Shown: positions 12,350-23,863 of the stretch, one piece after another
How the letters are laid out: the number at the start of each line of letters is the position of its first letter
How positions within the stretch are numbered: position 1 is the stretch's first letter
NCBI GenBank assembly: GCA_029204225.1
Contig: MU831562.1
Location: forward strand, 114,339 to 178,338
Length of the DNA stretch: 64,000 bases
Direction: 5' to 3'
DNA from: Diphasiastrum complanatum
Lineage: Eukaryota; Streptophyta; Lycopodiopsida; Lycopodiales; Lycopodiaceae
The notes under the pieces: generated by a model
Database searches by the model: none
What the model was told of the DNA's origin: nothing
What the model saw: only the letters and a program-made list of their open reading frames with translations
Position numbers and translations under genes: made by a program

Positions 12350-13745
12350 TTAAGAAACATGTGAATGTTGATCATCATAGCTTACATGTAAGTTGCACCC
12401 CCTTGCATATTCCTGCTCTTTCTCTGTTACTTCCTGGTTGTTTGTCGAGGCTTCTCTAAGGGCCTCATGCAGCCAATCAAGCGTCATGTCCTTGGGTAGA
12501 AGGGCGAGGTCAGGTGGATATGGTTGTCTTCTATGCCCTCTCCTGAAAGTGGCTCGAGTGGTTTGTCTACGAGCCTTGGCCTCTTTGTATAGCAAAATCC
12601 ACTTTTGCATTTCCTTGCTATTAGGAATGCAAAACTTATTTACCTTTTTCCTGAAGGACTCACTCATTCTCATGATCACTCCGTTTCCTTGAGAACCTCC
12701 CCAACAACACGCTCATCATCCTTCTTATCCCAAAGATGAGGAATAGAAGGATCGCTATGAGCAACGAACTCCGTGATGTAAAATATGGACTTTTGCACTA
12801 GCCATCCTTCCACCATGCTACCCTCAAGCCTTGCTCTTTTTCTTATGAAACCTTTCAATGTTTTCATGAATCGTTCCAAGAAAAACATCCAACGGCTAAT
12901 TGACAATGCCTGAATTTAAAAAATGGATCAATGTTAGTGAGAGAACATGTAACCACAATAGCAATAGTCTAGGATGGACTAAGAATAGGCAATTGATGCA
13001 AGTATATGATGTACCTGCCATGGCCACCTCATCTACCAAATACACAATGAGATGCATTTGAATGGTGAGAATGGATGCGGGAAAGTGTTTCTTGATCAAA
13101 CATGCTGCCTCGATGGAGCTTTGTCTTGTCGTCTCAATGGATGCGGTATCTCCTTATATGAAATGTATCTTCATAAGAAGGAGAAACCACAATGACATAC
13201 GCGCTAGTAAGATCATCATCTTGAATTACCCCAAGAAAAAATGATGTGAATCACATGAGCATTCACTGTACCTCACCAAACCACTTATTTTGTAGATTGC
13301 ACTCCTTAACTCCTCCTTCAAGAACCCTCTCAACACTAAGGGAAGCACAAAAACAATTTGGTCATTGACATACATATATGCGCAATGAGATCATCATGAA
13401 ATCACAAGACATGTTATAAAATGTAATCGACAATGTTGGTGGAAGCAAAGTCAAAAAACATGCCATGTTAACCTGTAAAAATTTATGCCAGTCATGAGAC
13501 TTTAGTCCACTTAGCTTGTTGTCCCTTGTGAATGCACCCTTTAGGCATCGTATGTGTCATGTCGGAGTTCGAAATGAGGCTATAGCCCTCTTTACAATCG
13601 TCTCTTCCCTCCTTGAGAAGATCCATGGGGCGTTTGGTAGGACAATCGAAGTCCCCACCGTTTGTGGCCATAAATCGGCCATATTTTCCACTTCTTTTAA
13701 GTCATCTCGTGCACCTTTTTTATCTTTCGACCCAGTCAAGTGCTC
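12350..13745 (-). pseudogene. CACTA transposase C-terminal half: DUF4218-like and basic domain (copy B)
   Basis: Read leftward: LSGLKSHDWHKFLQ (near 13500), then FPASILTIQMHLIVYLVDEV (13075), then SRWMFFLERFMKTLKGFIRKRARLEGSM (12890-12810). These are the blocks of the DUF4218 region that follows the TNP2 core in plant CACTA transposases. A basic segment, FRKKVNKFCIPN and ATFRRGHRRQP, then EKEQEYARGCNL lead up to where the DUF4216 domain would start, but the sequence there is lost. Stops and frame breaks are frequent, so it is dead. The same RGC junction recurs at 31.9 and 43.4 kb. Confidence 0.8.
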
Positions 13746-14565
13746 CTAAATCGTGCTCCCGACATTCTTGAATATATGCATCAGGTCCAAAAAATGGTTT
13801 ATCAACAATTTTCCACAATATGGGAGTTCATGAAATATTGATAACCCATCACACATAGGGTGATCGGGTGGAAGGTATCTAGTGTGGCCCTCATAAACCA
13901 TCTTTTGTACTTGCATATACTCACCACAAATGGGACATGCATTGTAGCCACTAGTTTGGAGCCCTACATTGAGACAAAACAACCAACTTAATCATGGGTC
14001 CAATGTTCGAATTGAAAGAAAATTTATGGATGCACATAAAATTTAATATAATAGCATGAATCGAACCAATAGCAAGGATATCTTACCCGAACATTCCCCA
14101 TATCCAGGAAAATCGTGCATCGTCCACATCAAGATCCCCTTTGTCAAATAATCTCTTTGTCTCAGTGGTCTTGATATATCGCTCACTTGAACTCCTTATC
14201 ATAGAATATTTAGCTCATCTATCAAGGGAGCCATATACACGTCCATATTTTTTGTCTTGTATTTTTCCGGGATAAGAAGGGAGAGCATTAGGTGCCCCTT
14301 AATTATACTTAGCCAAGGGGGGATGTTGCAGTTTACAAGGACAACCGACCAAGTGGACCATGACGTGGAGCGCAAACCGAATGGATTCACACCATCCATC
14401 GCCAATCCCAAATGCAAGTGGCGAGGCTGCCAACCGTGGATAGCATTTTCTTGGCTTCTTGTCGAGACACCGCCATGGTGTTATTTGGGGGCAAAATTCT
14501 CTTGAGCAAACTGCGACAAAATATATATTTATGTAATTAGTTATATATAGTTTCTCGCAATGCAT
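13746..14565 (-). pseudogene. CACTA TNP2 transposase core (copy B, internally deleted)
   Basis: Blocks in order on the minus strand: LAMDGVNPFG, STWSVVLVNCNIPPWL, KGHLMLSLLIP, VYMAPLIDEL, then SGYNACPICGEYM and LPYCGKLLINHFLDLMHIFKNV. These are the signature blocks of the Transposase_21/TNP2 core, with the catalytic-type Asp in DGVNPF and the DLMHI..N helix. Upstream, 14430-14582 matches copy A's EAKKML intron/exon region, but the HACPxxCILYR zinc block is missing: the sequence jumps from there straight into the core at about 14430. That is a clean internal deletion. Stops confirm a pseudogene. Confidence 0.85.
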
Positions 14566-14582
14566 GAATTAAAAATAAAAAG

Positions 14583-15600
<1,018 letters not shown>

Positions 15601-17199
15601 AGAGAGATATATATATATACACAATTTCACATAGTTCCTCTTGACAAAGCAAGACCAAACCCTTTGAAGCCTTTATTCATAAACCAACAAGGTACAGTAA
15701 AGCTGAAAACTAAGATACAGTACTAAAAAGTACCATATAGCATAACCACTCTCAAAACGTTCAACTGATACCAGCCACCATCCCACAACACAAAACCGCA
15801 CGAGTTAGTACAGTGGGGAAGACAGGTGTCATAGCTGAGCATTAGTTATTATTCATGTCCAAAAGAAGTTATACTACTCATCAGCATAAATAGCATTTTA
15901 AAACATAGTCCAGTCTTCCCAAACACAAAGACGATTTTATAGCGATAGGCCAAGCCCCTCCGTTACCGTATCAGGGCGAGTGCCATGCTGATCAGTTTTT
16001 AGACATTGGTCTGTATCAGTTTATTTTTGTTTATAGCAAAAGTATGAAAAGTTTTCACCATATATATTGCTTATCACTAAAAGAAATGGTGTGAACACGT
16101 GTGCCGGTGTCAGAGCAAATCCATGCTGTTCTAACCCGTGTGACTTAAGAAACGTCACGCACTACTATCCATACTCTTGAGCATATCCATGCTTTCCAGT
16201 TGTATCTCACCATAGTCTGATATGACAACCGAATGGGTAATAAATTAGCACAAGCCATGGTTGAATAGTGTAGTTACGAGTAAACTTATGTTTATCATAA
16301 CTACATATCCATCCTGTGGTTTTTTGGACCCTTGTATCGGATAGGCTTCATTTTATTGATGAGGTTCTCACAGTTTTTACAAGGTATCAGGGCAGATCCG
16401 TGCCATTCTAATATTTTTGTGAGTTCAAGGTGTTTTTGATCAAATCTTCTTTGCTTTTGGATCTTTGTACGTAGGCCTTTATTACAATCAAAGTTCTCGC
16501 CAGTTTCATTACTATACTATATTGCCGATTTTCTCGATTTTCAAAAATAGATTCGGACCAGGTTTCTATAAGAACCATCGGTTCTTAATATATCAAGTTC
16601 TCAATATATACTATTTTTATAAAAATTACTAAAAAATCATTTTAAAAATTATTATTGCATACTATGTTGAAATTCGATCCCATTATTTATCAAAAGACAC
16701 ATGGAAGCCACGTAAAAAAGTGTAAGCCCACGAAATTTGAACATTCCTCCACTTGTCAATTACTCTTAAAAGCCTATGATATTTCAATTGTGCAAAAAAA
16801 AACACACTTCACAGCTAAACAACTCTAATAAATAAACACTCTAAAAATATGACTTGTATAAAAGTCGCTGAACAAAGTCTTGTTGCATAATGTGTTAAGT
16901 TTTTAACATTCCACTTATCAACTAACTATTCATCAACAAAAATGATAGCCTTGAAAAATGTCTTGTTACAATATTGTCTATCTTAACATCCTCTTACTCA
17001 TCCTACTCATAGTTAAATAGTCCCTTGCTAAAAGGCCTTAATGAATGTTAGGTTATGTAGGGTAAATTGATACTCGGGTTATACCTCCCTCCAAATGACG
17101 GCCGCAACCTCAATCCAAGGCTCAAAGGGACCTGACAATACTCAACTGTGGCCGCTTCTTACAAAAGAGCATATACGCCAGTTCTACACATAAGCCGGT
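15601..17199. other. Non-coding, no gene seen
   Basis: AT-rich. Phrases such as 'atccatgct' and 'cagggcagatccgtgcc' recur loosely (about 16110, 16190, 16390), but no protein, terminal repeat or RNA was recognised. Confidence 0.4.
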
Positions 17200-17400
17200 A
17201 ACCAGCACTCCCAATTCTAGAAAGGTGTGTAGCCCTTGTTTTCTTCCATTAAAGACATGGTTCAAATAATTCTTGTTGGATGATAAGTTCCACAAGAAAG
17301 CCCAAACACCGTAGGGAGGGAGCATGTAGTGACATTCTGGAATAGGATATAACCATACGGTTTGGGAGTTTTGATTAGCACTCTACTACGTTCTTTCTTT
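17200..17400. repeat. Dispersed repeat R1, copy 2
   Basis: Close relative of 3884-4085, with the same order of blocks over ~200 bp. Confidence 0.75.
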
Positions 17401-17983
17401 TTTCTCTTTTCGTATGTATTTAGGTTTTATGGTTTAGGGTGTGTGTGTGCTTGAAACGAGATGGAAATCAGTGCTTTGAAAGAGGTGCACGATCAACTTT
17501 ATCTGCTGTAGCGGCCTTACTGGTTGTGAATCTGTTAATAACAGGTTGCAGGAGCATTCGGTCTGGGATAGCAGTTTTGAAACCTGAATTTGCAGCAGAG
17601 GTAGCTGACTATCAGGTGGATCATCATGCTTGCATGCGCTAAATCCTTGTTTTGCTATCTTTGGTGTTGGAGCACTGTGCTGTAAGCCTGATTGTTGAAC
17701 TGCAATCGAATCAATGGATAGTGCAACCCTGCTTGAGTCATGAAGCTCTCTGTCTCTCGCGATGTTGGAGCGTGGCCTTGAGGTTTGAAGAGTGGCGGCT
17801 TCTCTCTTTCCATCGATTGTGAGGCCCGAGCTGTCCATGAGGTTGTGGGGTGGGAGCCGGCCCTAATCCCTTGTTTGTTTGTAGAAGATAGGGTTTGGGG
17901 TTGGGCCACATTTCTATAGGGCTTTTTGGCATGCATGACATGGTGGTCAGTTGTAAGGATTCTACATACATGTCAGGTGACCA
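17401..17983. other. Non-coding, no gene recognised
   Basis: Overlapping short open frames on both strands show no recognisable motif. The copia homology starts abruptly near 18040. Confidence 0.4.
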
Positions 17984-19561
17984 TTGGGCTTTAAAGTTTT
18001 GATAGGTTGTAACTTTGATGTTAGTTCGAAATTAGACATTGAGAATCATACTTGGGATCTTGTGGATCTTCCTCAAGGGAAGAAACCTCTTGATTGCAAG
18101 TGGGTATTTAAATTGAAGTATAATCAAGATGGATCAATAAGTAAGCATAAAGCTAGGCTTGTAGCCAAAAGTTTTCTACAAACCAAAGGCATTGATTATG
18201 ATGAGACTTTTGCTCCTGTGGCTAAGCTTGTCACTATCAGGTTGATCATTAGTCTTGCTACAACCTTCAATTGGAAGCTATTCCAACTTGATTTCACAAA
18301 TGCATTCCTCAATGGTTATTTGGAGGAAGAGATCTACATGAGGCAACCCGAGGGCTTCATCAAGGAAAAGCATGAAGGAAAGGTGTGTTTCTTGAAGAAG
18401 AGCCTTTATGGGCTCAAGCAAGCACCTAGAGCATGGTACTCTAGGCTAAACTCTTTTCTCATTTCTATCAATTTTGTAATGAGTGCCTATGATCCATCAT
18501 TGTACATAAAATTTCATGATGGCATGACCATTATTCTTGTTTTGTATGTAGATGACATTATCTTGAGTGGTAATGATCTAGATGGAATTAGAGATGTAAG
18601 AATTGCTTTAGCAAAAGAGTTTAAGATGGTAGATCTCGGCCTATTAAGTTTCATTCTTGGAATAGAGGTTATTAGAGGGTGTGATTTTAGCTTTATTTGT
18701 CAGTCTAAATATGCTACATCCATCCTAGATAGATTTGGAATGAAGAATAATAAAGGCATTGAGATACCAATGGAGCAACATGTAAAGGCATCTATTGGTT
18801 GTGATGAAGCATCCTTTGAGGACATCACATTATATAGAAGGCTTATTGGCTCCTTGATCTATGTAACTATAGCTAGACCTGATCTTAGTTATAGTGTTGA
18901 AAAGTTAAGCCAATTCATGCAAAGTTCTCTAGCTTCAAATTGGAAGATGGCTAAGAGAGTTCTTAGATACATTTCATCTACTAAGAGTTTTGGCATTTTG
19001 TATAGAGGGACTAATCTTGGCTCAAGAGCCTATAGTGACTCGGATTTTGCAGGTGACAAAGTGGATAGAAGATCAACAAGTGCTTTTGCCACCTTTCTAT
19101 GTGATGGAGTAGTACCATGGCTTTCCAAAAAGCAAGATACCATCTCTTTATCTTCCACAGAATCCGAATACAAGGCCTTGACATCAACATGCAAGGAGGT
19201 CTTGTGGCTCAAAAGGCTATTGGTGGAGCTTCATGTCATGGAGGAGGAGATTCCTATCATCTATTGTGACAACCAATCATCCCAATCACTTGCAACTAAT
19301 CCTACATTCCATGCAAGGAGAAAACACATCGAGATTGCTCATCATTTCGTGAGGGAGAAAGTGCAAGCCAAAGAGATCAAGCTCCAGCATGTGTCATCAT
19401 CAAGTTTCTTGGCTGATTTGTTTACTAAATCTTTACCTAAATATTCAATTGTCAAGTTTAGATTTTCAATTGGAGTGATTGATAAAAGTATTGTGGTTTC
19501 CAAGACTAGATTTGAGGAGGAGTGTGAAAAATTGCCTACATTGGCAAATCTAGCCATGTAG
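17984..19561 (+). CDS. Ty1/copia reverse transcriptase-RNase H, open but 5'-truncated
   Basis: A single open frame of 525 codons. Copia RT begins at about residue 20 (WDLVDLPQGKKPLDCKWVFK), with KARLVAKSF, YDETFAPVAK, FQLDFTNAFLNGYLEEEIYM, LKKSLYGLKQAPRAW and the catalytic LYVDDIILSG. RNase H follows, with AYSDSDFAGD, SLSSTESEYKAL, IIYCDNQS and the end block FLADLFTKSLP. In copia this enzyme copies element RNA into DNA in cytoplasmic particles. No disabling lesion is visible, but gag, protease and integrase are absent upstream, and the first ~20 residues are unrelated leader sequence. A purine tract lies 95 bp after the stop. Confidence 0.95.
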   Translation: MGFKVLIGCNFDVSSKLDIENHTWDLVDLPQGKKPLDCKWVFKLKYNQDGSISKHKARLVAKSFLQTKGIDYDETFAPVAKLVTIRLIISLATTFNWKLFQLDFTNAFLNGYLEEEIYMRQPEGFIKEKHEGKVCFLKKSLYGLKQAPRAWYSRLNSFLISINFVMSAYDPSLYIKFHDGMTIILVLYVDDIILSGNDLDGIRDVRIALAKEFKMVDLGLLSFILGIEVIRGCDFSFICQSKYATSILDRFGMKNNKGIEIPMEQHVKASIGCDEASFEDITLYRRLIGSLIYVTIARPDLSYSVEKLSQFMQSSLASNWKMAKRVLRYISSTKSFGILYRGTNLGSRAYSDSDFAGDKVDRRSTSAFATFLCDGVVPWLSKKQDTISLSSTESEYKALTSTCKEVLWLKRLLVELHVMEEEIPIIYCDNQSSQSLATNPTFHARRKHIEIAHHFVREKVQAKEIKLQHVSSSSFLADLFTKSLPKYSIVKFRFSIGVIDKSIVVSKTRFEEECEKLPTLANLAM

Positions 19562-19654
19562 AATATTGTACATTTTGTCAATATTTTTTGTTAGTCACTT
19601 GAATGGCCAAAGTGCCACTTGTAAATCCACACCTAAAGTAGGTTACCACGAGTC

Positions 19655-20170
19655 AAGAGGAGTGGGTGTGTCCATTTGGTAGTGATTCCTACTTTCTAGG
19701 ATCTAGACCATGATTTATGATGAGATTTGTACCTACTATGCACCTACCAAGCATGGCTCTTGGATCTAGGTTAGGGTTTTCACATTAGGGAAAGAAAGTT
19801 GAGTATACTTCCTTATTACATGCTGGATTTTCACCTAACTTTGCAAAGGAAGTGTCTTTTACTATGTATTTCCATTCTCCATAGTGAGAAGATAGAAACT
19901 TTTTGGAGCCTCAAGGAGAAACTCGAGTTTTCTCTCTATGTTTTGTGATTGCTTTTGTTTCCAATTAAACTCAGCTTTGGCACACTCTAAACCCTATCTA
20001 CAGGCCGTACTATAGCCTCATTTTCACACGTGTGAAGTCCGATTTCAGTTTATGATCAATGCTCTGATTGTCTCTACTTGTTTTCTATCAAGCTGCTAAA
20101 CTAGATCTTGTTTTCTGATGACTAGTATCTGATAGATTGTTTAACAAGCACACAATCAACCTTGTGGATC
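19655..20170 (+). mobile_element. Polypurine tract and putative 3' LTR of the 18-kb copia element
   Basis: The tract AAGAGGAGTGGG (19655-19666) is followed by TGTGTCCATTTGG, a plausible LTR start. TTCACACGTGTGAA occurs at 20023, as in the LTR at 10.5 kb. The right end is not defined and no target duplication was found. Confidence 0.5.
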
Positions 20171-21041
20171 ATTCAAAGATCCATTTATGGTCCTTAGTAC
20201 TGTACTTTTAACACTCGTTGTGTCATTCGTCACTTGCCTAAATGTCATTGCGTGTCTTCTCAGATGTCGCTACATGACAGTCTCCATTACAGCTTTCTTG
20301 CTTTCTTGGATGTGGCTCAGACATCGTTGCTGTGAAGATTTTTTAAATATTATCTTTCTATCTCGAGTTTGGGGTCATGTCCATGGTTATTTCCATTGTA
20401 ATCTATGTTGTACATAAAAGGTATGTGAATTGAGCACATAACCTTCTAGAATAGGTCGAGTTTGAGTTAGGTAGATTCAATTTTGATGTCATGCAAAAGT
20501 TTAGATAGCATGCAATGTCTTTCTTTATGCATGCAAGCCACATGCAATCAGTGCATGCAACATGCAAAGTGGTTTCTGTAATCTACACATGTCTAGGCAA
20601 TTTTATGAGTTGACATGCAGTACATGCAATATCTATGCAATTACACATGTGGATCTCTGGTAGGTGAGTTAACTTAGTTAAGTGGACTTTCCATGCAACT
20701 CCATTGTAGGAATTCGAGTCTCTCTCATGTAGGAAAATTTTGGCATGTTTTGCCATATTGTGAATAATGAGATTTTGGTGTTTTGGACTCATTCTCTCAC
20801 CTGAGTATTTCATCATTGATTTTCTCTCTCTACCCGAGAGCAGCCTGTTATTCTCATACTGAGCACTTAGAATTATTTCTGACATTCAATTCTCATAGTA
20901 AAAAGTTAGATTTTTCAGTCAGATGTATGCCATTGTGCTCTTGTCATAGTTTTTTCAAGTGTTCTATTCTCTTATAACACAACACCTCATTAAGATCTTG
21001 TAGGGTGTGTGGTGAAGTTTAGACGTGCTAAAAACTTCACA
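20171..21041 (+). mobile_element. Copia LTR (right end firm) upstream of gag
   Basis: It ends ...AACTTCACA at 21041, immediately before the primer-binding site. The start is uncertain. 'catgcaa' is repeated many times in 20490-20640. Confidence 0.6.
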
Positions 21042-21053
21042 TGGTATCAGAGC
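21042..21053 (+). other. Copia primer-binding site
   Basis: TGGTATCAGAGC directly after the LTR. The ~760-bp leader that follows to the gag start has no gene. Confidence 0.9.
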
Positions 21054-21817
21054 TTCATGCTTTGAAGAGGTGAGTGTGTATACATCAGAACAACAGTGCT
21101 TTTGCTTGCAGGAACTCGGATTTGGGAGAGGGATTCAAACTCGCTGAGAAACAAGCTATCTGTGGATCATAAGTGGATCAAAACAAGCCTGATCTGCTCC
21201 AACAGAGCCCTGTATGAATAGAGTGCTCACATGTGTGAAATCAACCCTCATTAATTGAGTGCGACTTCTCAAGGATTGATTCAAATTTGATGTTCTATAG
21301 CTTGTTGGATAGGTATTGAAGAGTAGAATGTGTTGCTCAAGTTTCTAAATCAATTTGATTTGTTTTTAGAATAGTTTTGGACAATCAGAGAGTCTGAGAG
21401 AGTACTCAACTCGTGGGATATGCCAAAGTGAGCACACATCAGTTCTTTTCACCATTTTCATCAATTTTCACTGTCAATCAAGTAGAATTGGATAGAAGTG
21501 AGAAATATGAGGTCTTAGACTTTTCATTTCACACAAATTATTGTGTCAGAGTTGAAAGTAAGTTCCTAGAGAATTTTCCAGTTCTTTGAAACTCGTGGGA
21601 GAGATAGACTTCTTATTTGCATGTGCTTCATTTTTTTAATTGAAGCAAGATCCAAATTCAAGATAGATTGATTTTTTGTGTTGAGAGTTTGTTCTCACAA
21701 TCTGTTGTTAGATTTCATAGGTTGGATCAACATCATCAGTGTTAGATCCTAGGGTGAGATAGCAAGCAACATCTTTCAACTCCATCTTTGTCATTACTAG
21801 AATTTCTCATAGAGAAG

Positions 21818-22379
21818 ATGTCTTCATCTGCTTCACATCTCTTGGAGCACAGTGAGAGATTAACATCTTCCAATTATGCAATGTGGAAGATCAGAATGGA
21901 ATCATTATTGATTCTACAAGATGTAATGGACATTGTGAGTGGAGCTGAAGAAGAACCTGCTGCACCTAATGAAGCTGCAGCATTTCACAAAAGAACCCTT
22001 CATTTAACAAAAATGAATGTAACCAATGAAGTGTTAAGAGAGATCAGTACATGCACCACTGCCAAGAAAGCCTGGGATACTCTAAAAACAATCTATGAAA
22101 TCAAGAATACTTCTAATTGCTCACATTTAGAAACCAAATCTTTCTAAGTTATCAAAGAGTAGATGAGAGTGTTTCATCATATGTAATGAGAGTTAGGGAT
22201 CTTCATCAAGAGTTAGCTGGTATTGGAGATGCTCTTAAGAACACCAAACTTGTTCAAGTACTCCTAAATGGACTTAGAGATGAGTATGACAATATTGTGC
22301 AAACTTATGCTGTCAGGGAGGATCTTCCATCCTTGGAGACAATGCAAGGTGTTCTCATTGCTGAAGAAAGTAGGTAAGA
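21818..22379 (+). pseudogene. Ty1/copia gag, frameshifted and truncated
   Basis: It opens MSSSASHLLEHSERLTSSNY, then MWKIRMESLLILQDVMDIVS, typical of copia Gag (UBN2/DUF4219 type): LTSSNYxxWKxRM near residue 15, then AKKAWDTLKTIYE. A frameshift near 22125-22145 moves to the frame reading RVDESVSSYVMRVRDLHQEL and VQVLLNGLRDEYDNIVQ, ending at AEESR. The zinc knuckle, protease and polymerase are missing: sequence beyond about 22435 belongs to gene Y on the other strand. It resembles the gag of the element at 49-54 kb (same WKxRMESLL and VLNGL blocks) but is clearly divergent. Confidence 0.85.
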
Positions 22380-22435
22380 GAACAAGATGTTGAGGATCAA
22401 CAAACTTTCATTGAAAGATGGTGGAGATGAATTTA

Positions 22436-23096
22436 CATAAATCAGTAGTAGTAAAATATACATCGTCATTAATATAATATACAAACAAATTAAAAAGACA
22501 TTTTGACTCCTCCATAGATTTGGATTCATCATTAGATGTATTTTGGCCAATGAAAGAATCCTGGAGAACATCAGTATTTACATCAATAAAGTCACTTTCC
22601 TTATCAGGAGTGTCGATAAGAAAGTGACTGATATCCTTAATAGCTGACTAAACAGCAGATGGTGCAAAAGGAGGGTCAGCAATAGAAACTTCATCATCAT
22701 CTGGGATATGAACTAACAGGAAAAGTACGAAACCACTCTGAAATCTAACCAATCGACATTTCTTGTTGCAATACGGACACATTGAACTGCTTTTGAAAAG
22801 ATCAAACAATTTGATGAACATTCTATCCAGTCTATGTCTGAAAGCTGGGAAGAAATGAATAAGATCAGTATAATGCATGTACTGGAGTGGACCTATGGAG
22901 AAACAGGCTTACTAAGTATATATCTGAATCTGACATAATGGTCATAAAATACGTCAAAATTTGGTTGTGCAGTCCTGAAAACATATAGATATGGCCTGAA
23001 TAGACTGTGAAAATAGTCTAGGTTTTCAGTAATCCCAAATTCACTAAGAAATGAACTCAAGCCTGAATCTCATGAGGATGATGAGGAAGAGGCCAT
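22436..23096 (-). pseudogene. Gene Y, copy 2 (truncated by copia DNA)
   Basis: It starts MASSSSSS at 23096, then a TGA, then GLSSFLSEFGITENLDYFHS, YDHYVRFRYIL, a frameshift near 22895, LDRMFIKLFDLFKSSSMCPY with NKKCRLVRFQSGFVLFL, and an acidic stretch (IPDDDEVS; later DTPDKESDFIDVNTD). Every block has a counterpart in copy 1 at 7783-9329, in the same order. Copy 2 keeps CPYCNKKC where copy 1 has CPIHNKKC, supporting a metal-binding role for the Cys residues. Family unknown. It is divergent from the histone-ULP1 gene at 23864. The 3' part is replaced by the copia gag. Confidence 0.65.
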
Positions 23097-23863
23097 GGCA
23101 GTAATGTGAATATCGCACTTGTGCGCAAGGGAGAACTGAACCAAAACTAATATCAAAATGGCGCACAAGAGGGATATGTATGGCAGGCAGATACCGAATA
23201 TCGCACTTGTGTGCGAGTAGGTACAGTTGCAAGCAAACAGACAACAATGAGTGCGCACAAGAGTGCCACGAATTTTGAGAACGGAAAAGGTAAAAAATTA
23301 ATCGGTTTTCGTGCCATTTATACTAAATTTTTGCACGTCTGGTCAACAAACTTAGGACATGTGTCAACTTTCAATTGGACTACAGGTGCATGCACGTGTG
23401 AGATGACACCTGCACACGTGTGAAATGAAACCTGGACACGTGTCACATGTTTATTCGTTTGCTCGACAACATGTGTCGCTCTCGCATTTGTCCGTACAAC
23501 TTCCACATGTGTGACAGGACGTTCTTTCGCACGTGCGAACCGCAATATAAACTCAAAAAATTCGATGAATTTTTTTCACTTTTTTTTAGGCTCCGCATAT
23601 CGCACTTGTGCGCGTCCTTCACAATCGAAATTCCTCCTACCGCCTTCCATGCGCACAGGTCTGATACGTCTGCCTATGTGTCACCCCATATTGCACTTGT
23701 GCATCTTCCTCAAAACTAATCGTTCTCTCTGATATTCGGCTCGCACAGGTCCGATATACCGTACATTATGTCCGTACATATCGGTCCTCTGCGAGTTCTT
23801 TATCATCCCTCCCTGCTCATCCTAACCGTCATGCACAAGTCCGCTATCACACAGTACACGTCC
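23097..23863. promoter_or_regulatory. Bidirectional promoter-like spacer, copy 2
   Basis: It carries ATATCGCACTTGTGCGC near 23109 and 23596 with variants at 23197 and 23688, and reverse forms (GCGCACAAG) at about 23159 and 23254. The middle (23385-23540) has CACACGTGTG, ACACGTGTC and CACATGTGTG boxes. It is placed exactly as in copy 1, between Y and the histone-like start. The repeated word could be a transcription-factor or replication-protein site. Confidence 0.5.

Larger units (their letters stand above)
11481..14582 (-). mobile_element. CACTA (En/Spm) element, copy B, 3' side with one terminal repeat
   Basis: It begins at 11481 with the terminal sequence CACTACAAGAGGACCGGGCG. Subterminal repeats follow: 'aagcctaccaaatttgaactt' with 'acatttatagagagggtta' occurs at 11591 and 11731. 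The remains of a leftward-reading transposase gene fill 12350-14565. No opposite CACTA end is visible; the right side stops at a GA-rich satellite at 14583. The three bases before the end (TGA) would be half of the expected 3-bp target duplication. Confidence 0.75.
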
